The notes under the pieces are model-generated. The model was given only the letters and a program-made list of their open reading frames with translations. It was not told the origin of the DNA and did no database searches. Below, piece by piece: positions 7,270 through 11,396 of a DNA stretch of 11,396 nt; positions within the stretch are counted from its first letter, which is position 1; the number at the start of each line of letters is the position of its first letter. The position numbers and the translations under genes are program-made. The stretch is from Sulfurovum sp. (GTDB taxonomy: Bacteria; Campylobacterota; Campylobacteria; Campylobacterales; Sulfurovaceae). The stretch lies in assembly GCA_021159425.1 (NCBI GenBank), contig JAGGRU010000232.1, forward strand, positions 1-11,396, in the 5' to 3' direction.

Positions 7270-7318
7270 TTTCCTTCATGATATTACTAAATTTGTATTT
7301 TCAAGATGGATGAAAAAA

Positions 7319-7906
7319 TTAATGCAACCACTCTACCAAGTCTCTACTTAACCTAGCCATAGCTCTGTTGCTAGCTTCAACATAACCTCTGGCATTGAGA
7401 GTTTGTGTATTTTCTTTATAGGTGAATCTTTTTGTTTTTATAAGTTTCCCACTATCAGTATTGATCAGGCTGAACTGTATGGAAACAATCGCATAGCTTG
7501 CTTCACCTCTTACATAGTGCGAGAAGTCAAAGACAGTACTTTCAAGTCTGAGATCTTCACCTGCTGTTGATTCATAAGGAAGCACCGCTTTAAAGATCCT
7601 GCTTTGAACCAATATTTGAATGATATTACCCTGAATGAGTTTACCGACATTATTTGACCATTGGGAATTTTGATACTCTCCTCTCTCAGAGCTACTGTAT
7701 GAATAAGACATACCATTTGATAGTTTCTCTTTCAAAGCTTGAGGATATGAAACTTTAATGGTTTTATTACGATAATCACTATAAGCAACAGGAGCAACAT
7801 TTCCTGAATTAAGGGTATATACTTTTAAAGGTGCAGCCTCTTTCAATGAACATCCGCTTACTACGAACAGACTTACAATAAGAAAAAACTTTTTAAAATT
7901 CAACAT
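7319..7906 (-). CDS. ABC-type transport auxiliary lipoprotein (PqiC-like) of the Mla system
   Basis: A 195-residue protein with a lipoprotein signal peptide ending in VSGC (Cys19). Soon after the Cys comes the KVYTL strand typical of the ABC_trans_aux/PqiC family, followed by a mixed alpha/beta domain to the C-terminus and an ending helix (SNRAMARLSRDLVEWLH). In PqiABC, the PqiC lipoprotein sits at the outer membrane and works with MCE-domain proteins in lipid movement across the periplasm. Here it directly follows mlaD by 3 bases, with an AGGAG inside the end of mlaD, so it is the last gene of the mlaEFD operon and probably the outer-membrane or periplasmic partner of MlaD. It is not MlaC, which is a soluble periplasmic lipid carrier. 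The family assignment rests on context, length and the signal/YTL pattern more than on a strong motif. Confidence 0.8.
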   Translation of the reverse strand: MLNFKKFFLIVSLFVVSGCSLKEAAPLKVYTLNSGNVAPVAYSDYRNKTIKVSYPQALKEKLSNGMSYSYSSSERGEYQNSQWSNNVGKLIQGNIIQILVQSRIFKAVLPYESTAGEDLRLESTVFDFSHYVRGEASYAIVSIQFSLINTDSGKLIKTKRFTYKENTQTLNARGYVEASNRAMARLSRDLVEWLH

Positions 7907-7909
7907 AAC

Positions 7910-8842
7910 TTATTCTCCTGGTCCTCTTCTGGGTTTTCTGGATTTAAAAAATATATCACTGGGACTCTGCTTCAGTTCTCTACTTAAATCAGAAAGTTCT
8001 TCAGATAAAATACCCATATCTACGATAGTCGGTTCAAGGATCTTTTTGGCATTGTAGTCCCCTCTGTCCAAACTCTTCTCAAATTTAAGCATTACTCGAT
8101 CAAAGTCTTTTGATGTTGTCATGAGTGAATCAATGGTAGGAATAGTTATTTTTTTAATCGCTGCAAAGTCAGCCTGCATCTGTTTAAAATCTTTTGTTGC
8201 ACCTTCAAAATTCTTATTCATTGTTTTTATGGAACTTTTAAATTCTTCAAGAGATGTATCTATGCCATCCAGTGAAGTAACTGCCTTGCCTGTAAGCACT
8301 TCAGTGTTGTCAAGTATTTTCCCTACAGTGTCTATATTTTTATCATTTAGCAGTTTTCTCAATTTTTCAGATATCACAGCGAGGTCATCTGTTAAACTTC
8401 CTAAGCCATCTTTGGTTTTATCGAACCAGGAAGGAGTTGTATGGATAACAGGAATAAACTCTTCTGTAGGTTTTAAGTTCTCTGCAGCATTGCTTCCTCC
8501 ATCTATTTCAATAGCTAAAAGTCCGGTAATACCCAGCATGGTCGTATGTGCGGTCATATCTCTTTTAATAGGGATACCCCTGTTTATTTTTAGAAAAATT
8601 TCAACATGCTCAATATTCTCAGGGTCAATACGTATTACACTTACACGTCCTACATCAACACCACGCAGCTTCACGACCGAATCTTTAGAGAGACCGGAAA
8701 CAGATTCTGTCATATAAAGTTTATAAGTATCAAATTCCCGATGTATACCATATTTGGCAAGCCAAAAGGTAAACCATACCAATCCTGCTCCAAAGAGTAA
8801 TACAAAAATACCTACAATAGTATAATTCACTCTACTATACAT
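7910..8842 (-). CDS. mlaD: MlaD-type MCE-domain protein, lipid transport
   Basis: A 310-residue protein with one N-terminal membrane anchor (about 8-28) and an MCE domain (about 38-115) containing VSGLSKDSVVKLRGVDVGRV (48-67) and ITGLLAIEIDGG (105-116). MCE domains form hexameric rings in the periplasm through which lipid passes to or from the MlaFE transporter. After the ring, a long mostly helical region (about 140-295) and a Pro/Gly-rich end (RRGPGE) follow. This tail is longer than in E. coli MlaD (about 180 residues), and such helical extensions can build a tube or needle reaching across the periplasm. The first 8 bases overlap the end of mlaF, and a purine-rich AAGGTGG lies just before the ATG. 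The symbol follows the family; orthology to E. coli MlaD within the MCE superfamily is approximate. Confidence 0.9.
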   Translation of the reverse strand: MYSRVNYTIVGIFVLLFGAGLVWFTFWLAKYGIHREFDTYKLYMTESVSGLSKDSVVKLRGVDVGRVSVIRIDPENIEHVEIFLKINRGIPIKRDMTAHTTMLGITGLLAIEIDGGSNAAENLKPTEEFIPVIHTTPSWFDKTKDGLGSLTDDLAVISEKLRKLLNDKNIDTVGKILDNTEVLTGKAVTSLDGIDTSLEEFKSSIKTMNKNFEGATKDFKQMQADFAAIKKITIPTIDSLMTTSKDFDRVMLKFEKSLDRGDYNAKKILEPTIVDMGILSEELSDLSRELKQSPSDIFFKSRKPRRGPGE

Positions 8843-9623
8843 GTTCCACCTTGTTTATTCCTATCTTATCGACATATTTTTGTTTTGTGTATTCATTTTT
8901 GAAAAACTCTTCAACAAAAGGATGTTGTGATTGTAACACATTTTCCAATGTACCTTCTGCTACCACATGTTTATCTGCCAAAACTGCCATCCTGTCTACA
9001 ATGCCAAAAATAGAATCCAAGTCATGCGTGATCATCATAACCGTGATTCCCAGCCTGTCTCTAAGCTCTACAATGAGATTATCAAAATTACGTGCACCTA
9101 CCGGATCCAAACCCGATGTAGGCTCATCTAAAAAAAGCAGTTTGGGCTCCATGGCTAAAGCACGTGCCAATGCTGCTCTCTTTATCATACCTCCACTCAA
9201 TTCTGAAGGATAAAGCGCACCAACATAGGAACCAAGCCCTACTAAGCTTATCTTGGACTGTACAAGTTTATGACGCATTTTTGGAGATATATCTGTATAC
9301 TCTTTAAGTTGAACTTCAATATTTTCTGCGATCGTCATAGAAGAATAAAGTGCGCCAAATTGAAATAAGACACCCCACTCTCTGCGTAATGCCTGTGCCT
9401 CCTGATAGCCAATATTATTAAGCTTATGACCCAGAACAGTGATCTCCCCCGCATTAGGTTTCAGGAGCATGATCATCTCTTTCATCAGTACAGATTTACC
9501 GGAACCACTCTCTCCCAAGACCCCGTAAATTTCATTTTTATCTATATGCAGTGAAAGGTTGTCATGAATCGTACGTTCACCAAATCGTGTCACAATGCCT
9601 TTGGCTTCAATTACCGGACTCAT
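8835..9623 (-). CDS. mlaF: MlaF-type ABC transporter ATP-binding protein, lipid transport
   Basis: The 262-residue ATPase of the inner-membrane lipid transporter. Walker A GESGSGKS (37-44), Q-loop QFG with Gln88, signature LSGGM (142-146), Walker B LLFLDEPTSGLDP (162-174) and switch His200 are all intact. The form LSGGMIKR-AALARA is typical of the Mla/Mce ATPases rather than importers of small solutes. Two copies should energise two MlaE permease subunits. The C-terminal extension after about 225 (PFVEEFFKNEYTKQKY) resembles the family segment that reaches to the neighbouring subunit. The start overlaps the mlaE stop by 4 bases (ATGA) and the end overlaps mlaD by 8 bases, so the three are translationally coupled. 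Confidence 0.95.
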   Translation of the reverse strand: MSPVIEAKGIVTRFGERTIHDNLSLHIDKNEIYGVLGESGSGKSVLMKEMIMLLKPNAGEITVLGHKLNNIGYQEAQALRREWGVLFQFGALYSSMTIAENIEVQLKEYTDISPKMRHKLVQSKISLVGLGSYVGALYPSELSGGMIKRAALARALAMEPKLLFLDEPTSGLDPVGARNFDNLIVELRDRLGITVMMITHDLDSIFGIVDRMAVLADKHVVAEGTLENVLQSQHPFVEEFFKNEYTKQKYVDKIGINKVEHV

Positions 9624-10723
9624 ATATCAAGCTTCGTATAAATGACTGAGAAGAGTGCATCAAAAGCAATAACAAAAAATATGGAATTGACCACAGAAGC
9701 AGTGGTATGCAGACCTATACTCTCTGTGTTGTCAGAAACCTGTAAGCCTCTAAAACATCCGACTGCCGCAATAATAAATGCGAATACGGGTCCTTTTATC
9801 ATTCCGAGAATATAATGTTTAACTTCTAAAACTTCATAAAGTCTGTCAATAAATTGGGTATAAGAGATATTGAGCTGCATACTTGATGCTACCATACCGC
9901 CAAATATACCCATAATATCAGAAAAAAAGATCAGCAGAGGCAAAGCGATCATTAACGCAAAAATACGGGGCAATACTAAAAAGCTGTAAGGATCAAAGCC
10001 CATGGTACGCATGGCAGCGATCTCTTCTGTTATTTTCATTGCTCCTATTTCCGCTGTATATGCCGAACCGCTTCGTCCTGCTATGACAATTGCCGTGATC
10101 AGCGGTCCCAATTCTCTTACAATAGAGATACCTACCGTATCTACAATAAAAATATCCGCACCGAACTTTGCCAACTGGACTGCCCCCTGATAGGCTATTA
10201 CCATTCCCACCAAAAAAGAAGTGAGACCTATGATGACCAGTGCATTGAAGCCTGAATGATGTATGTGATATATAACCTCTTTAAAACGCATATTTTTAGG
10301 ATTTAACAATGTATGGAACAGTGTAGAAAAAAGTTGTCCCAGGAAAGCAACAGAATCTTTTAAATCATCGTATACAGTAAAACTGCTTTTACCTATGCTC
10401 TCCAAAAATCCTTTACTTTTAGGAGGGATAATTTCTTCATTACTTTTTTTGAGCAGATCATACATATCTTTTTGACTTTCAGTATATCCTATGAGCTCCA
10501 CTTTGTTTTTTTTAGAAAAAACCTCATAATACTCCATAAGCAATAAAATACCGGCAGAGTCAAAATCATCTATTTGAGAAAAGTCCCAAATAATTTTTTT
10601 ATCGAACGAAAGTATATTTAATTGTTTCCTGATCTTTGGCAAACTTTTTAATGTCCACTCTCCTCTAGAGACAAGCTCAATATGCTGCTGATGTTTTTCA
10701 TATGTTATAAACTCTGTATTCAT
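9620..10723 (-). CDS. mlaE: MlaE-type ABC permease with N-terminal STAS domain
   Basis: I choose the ATG at 10723-10721 (367 residues). The N-terminal ~105 residues form a STAS domain with the hallmark DFSQIDDFDSAGILLLMEY (Ser56 in DSAG), like MlaB of E. coli but fused to the permease. The permease part follows: an amphipathic interface helix (about 120-145), about five membrane helices, and the conserved RELGPLITAIVIAGRSGSAY (203-222) then TAEIGAMKITEEIAAM (223-238), whose EIGAMKITEEI is the helix that couples to MlaF. The frame is open further upstream to an ATG at 10903-10901, but that 60-residue extension would be antisense to the first codons of speA and resembles no STAS start, so I reject it. 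No Shine-Dalgarno precedes 10723; a TATAAT lies at 10736-10731. It is the first gene of the mlaEFD-lipoprotein operon. Confidence 0.9.
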   Translation of the reverse strand: MNTEFITYEKHQQHIELVSRGEWTLKSLPKIRKQLNILSFDKKIIWDFSQIDDFDSAGILLLMEYYEVFSKKNKVELIGYTESQKDMYDLLKKSNEEIIPPKSKGFLESIGKSSFTVYDDLKDSVAFLGQLFSTLFHTLLNPKNMRFKEVIYHIHHSGFNALVIIGLTSFLVGMVIAYQGAVQLAKFGADIFIVDTVGISIVRELGPLITAIVIAGRSGSAYTAEIGAMKITEEIAAMRTMGFDPYSFLVLPRIFALMIALPLLIFFSDIMGIFGGMVASSMQLNISYTQFIDRLYEVLEVKHYILGMIKGPVFAFIIAAVGCFRGLQVSDNTESIGLHTTASVVNSIFFVIAFDALFSVIYTKLDI

Positions 10724-10730
10724 TAGTTTA

Positions 10731-10736
10731 ATTATA
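10731..10736 (-). promoter_or_regulatory. Candidate -10 (TATAAT) of the mla operon, possibly giving a leaderless mRNA
   Basis: On the minus strand a perfect TATAAT ends seven bases before the mlaE ATG, so transcription would begin at about 10724, next to the start codon. No purine-rich ribosome binding site lies between or just upstream, which fits leaderless initiation. A second candidate, TATATT at 10778-10773, would give a leader of about 43 nt. The choice between them is inference. Confidence 0.45.
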
Positions 10737-10756
10737 GGTAAGATTAGATTAAGTTT

Positions 10757-10765
10757 TGCTATAAT
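10757..10765 (+). promoter_or_regulatory. Extended -10 promoter (TGCTATAAT) of speA
   Basis: TG at 757-758 of this block (10757-10758), one base, then a perfect TATAAT at 10760-10765 forms an extended -10 element without a good -35 box, like the helicase promoter. Transcription should start near A10772, giving a leader of about 24 nt that contains the ribosome binding site TAAGGTG (10783-10789), six bases before the ATG. Confidence 0.65.
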
Positions 10766-10795
10766 TAGAGCAATATAGTGCATAAGGTGTAAAGT

Positions 10796-11396
10796 ATGGA
10801 AGACTTTGGTTTGGATATTTGGGGTGATGAAAATTTTATCATTCAAAATGATACTATCAATATCGATCATGCTTCCAAACCCTCCCTGTTGCAGATCACG
10901 CAAGACATAAGAGAAAAAGGCTATAAAGGACCCCTGTTACTTCGTTTTCCCCATCTCATAAAAAAACAGATCTCAACTCTTTTTGACACTTTTGATAAAG
11001 CTAAGGAAGAATTTAACTATCAAGGGTCTTTCCAGGCCGTTTTTCCCCTTAAGGTCAATCAGTTCCCCAACTTCATACACTCCCTTATGGATGTATCCAA
11101 GAATTATAACTACGGGTTGGAAGCAGGAAGCAAAGCAGAACTTATCATTGCTATTACTAAAACTCCCATAGGTGCCCCCATTACTGTGAACGGTTTTAAA
11201 GATAAAGAGATGATCTCTCTGTGTTTCATCGCAGCCAAAATGGGACACAATATCACCATCACCATAGAAGGTCTTGGAGAACTTGAAACCATCATTCAGG
11301 TAAATCATGAATTCAATAAAAATATTGAAAAGCTAATAACACCTAAAATAGGTGTACGTATACGTCTTCACAGTTCAGGCATAGGTATCTGGGCAA
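10796..11396 (+). CDS. speA: Biosynthetic arginine decarboxylase, N-terminal part (runs off the window)
   Basis: The frame is open from the ATG at 10796-10798 to the window edge, giving the first 200 residues of a protein that should be about 610 long. SpeA is a PLP-dependent, alanine-racemase-fold decarboxylase that turns arginine into agmatine, the first step to putrescine and spermidine. The PLP-lysine motif is FPLKVNQ (Lys86), followed by the family sequences YNYGLEAGSKAEL and, near the edge, GVRIRLHSSGIGIWA, which leads into the KSGG of known SpeA proteins. The N-terminal stretch DFGLDIWGDENFIIQND is also typical (YGIxxWGxxYFxVNxxG in the family). It is cytoplasmic. It has its own extended -10 promoter and is divergent from the mla operon. 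The catalytic C-terminal Cys and the Mg-binding part lie outside the window. Confidence 0.95.
   Translation, partial: MEDFGLDIWGDENFIIQNDTINIDHASKPSLLQITQDIREKGYKGPLLLRFPHLIKKQISTLFDTFDKAKEEFNYQGSFQAVFPLKVNQFPNFIHSLMDVSKNYNYGLEAGSKAELIIAITKTPIGAPITVNGFKDKEMISLCFIAAKMGHNITITIEGLGELETIIQVNHEFNKNIEKLITPKIGVRIRLHSSGIGIWA

Noticed and set aside
7300..7321. T-run just after the PqiC-like lipoprotein stop as a terminator of the mla operon
   Set aside because: Six T residues follow the stop on the minus strand, but I found no convincing GC-rich stem directly before them.
10724..10903. 60-residue N-terminal extension of MlaE
   Set aside because: It would be antisense to the speA promoter and first codons. 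The STAS domain begins normally at the ATG at 10723, and the extra residues match nothing I recognise.
10973..11308. 111-codon minus-strand frame inside speA
   Set aside because: It lies opposite the conserved PLP-binding region of SpeA; a shadow frame without motifs.
1..11396. Defence system, mobile element, CRISPR array or other new multi-gene system
   Set aside because: No transposase, integrase, nuclease, toxin-antitoxin pair, spaced repeats or terminal inverted repeats were seen. Nearly all genes belong to widespread families.

Overview
This AT-rich window is most likely a chromosomal fragment of a sulfur-oxidising member of the Campylobacterota (formerly Epsilonproteobacteria), such as a Sulfurovum or Sulfurimonas relative. 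The clues are the mlaE-mlaF-mlaD-lipoprotein gene order, a permease with its own N-terminal STAS domain, TGnTATAAT extended -10 promoters without good -35 boxes, and the protein sequences. This placement is inference; no 16S gene or other marker is present. No rRNA, tRNA, CRISPR array, transposase or phage gene is visible, coding density is high, and no gap between genes exceeds about 115 bases.

Left part, plus strand. The 3' end of an RluA-family pseudouridine synthase gene (2-205) is followed by a small perfect palindrome (226-241). A probable four-gene operon then runs from a consensus extended -10 promoter at 265-273: a DEAD-box RNA helicase, a patatin-like phospholipase, an isoprenylcysteine-methyltransferase-like membrane protein and a DUF819 membrane protein. 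It ends at a hairpin (4006-4026). The helicase is the oddest gene: its conserved N-terminus, including the Q motif, lies upstream of the first ATG, and the only sensible start is an ATC codon with a good Shine-Dalgarno sequence.

Middle, minus strand. A small lipoprotein is made almost entirely of Tyr, Asn, Arg, Gly and Ser and carries tandem repeats. Upstream of it is full-length clpB. The clpB promoter is a perfect TTGACA-17-TATAAT, overlapped by a sequence resembling HAIR, the operator of the heat-shock repressor HspR.

Right part, minus strand. Four tightly packed genes, mlaE (with STAS), mlaF, mlaD and a PqiC-like lipoprotein, form an Mla-type ABC system for moving phospholipids between the inner and outer membranes. 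mlaC and mlaA are not present here. Divergent from mlaE is the start of speA, biosynthetic arginine decarboxylase, which runs off the window. The 72-bp region between them holds back-to-back promoters, and mlaE may be translated from a nearly leaderless mRNA.

Most of the window is conserved housekeeping and envelope biology. I see no convincing new multi-gene system. The points most worth checking are the ATC start, the clpB operator, the Tyr/Asn/Arg-rich lipoprotein and the possible leaderless mlaE.
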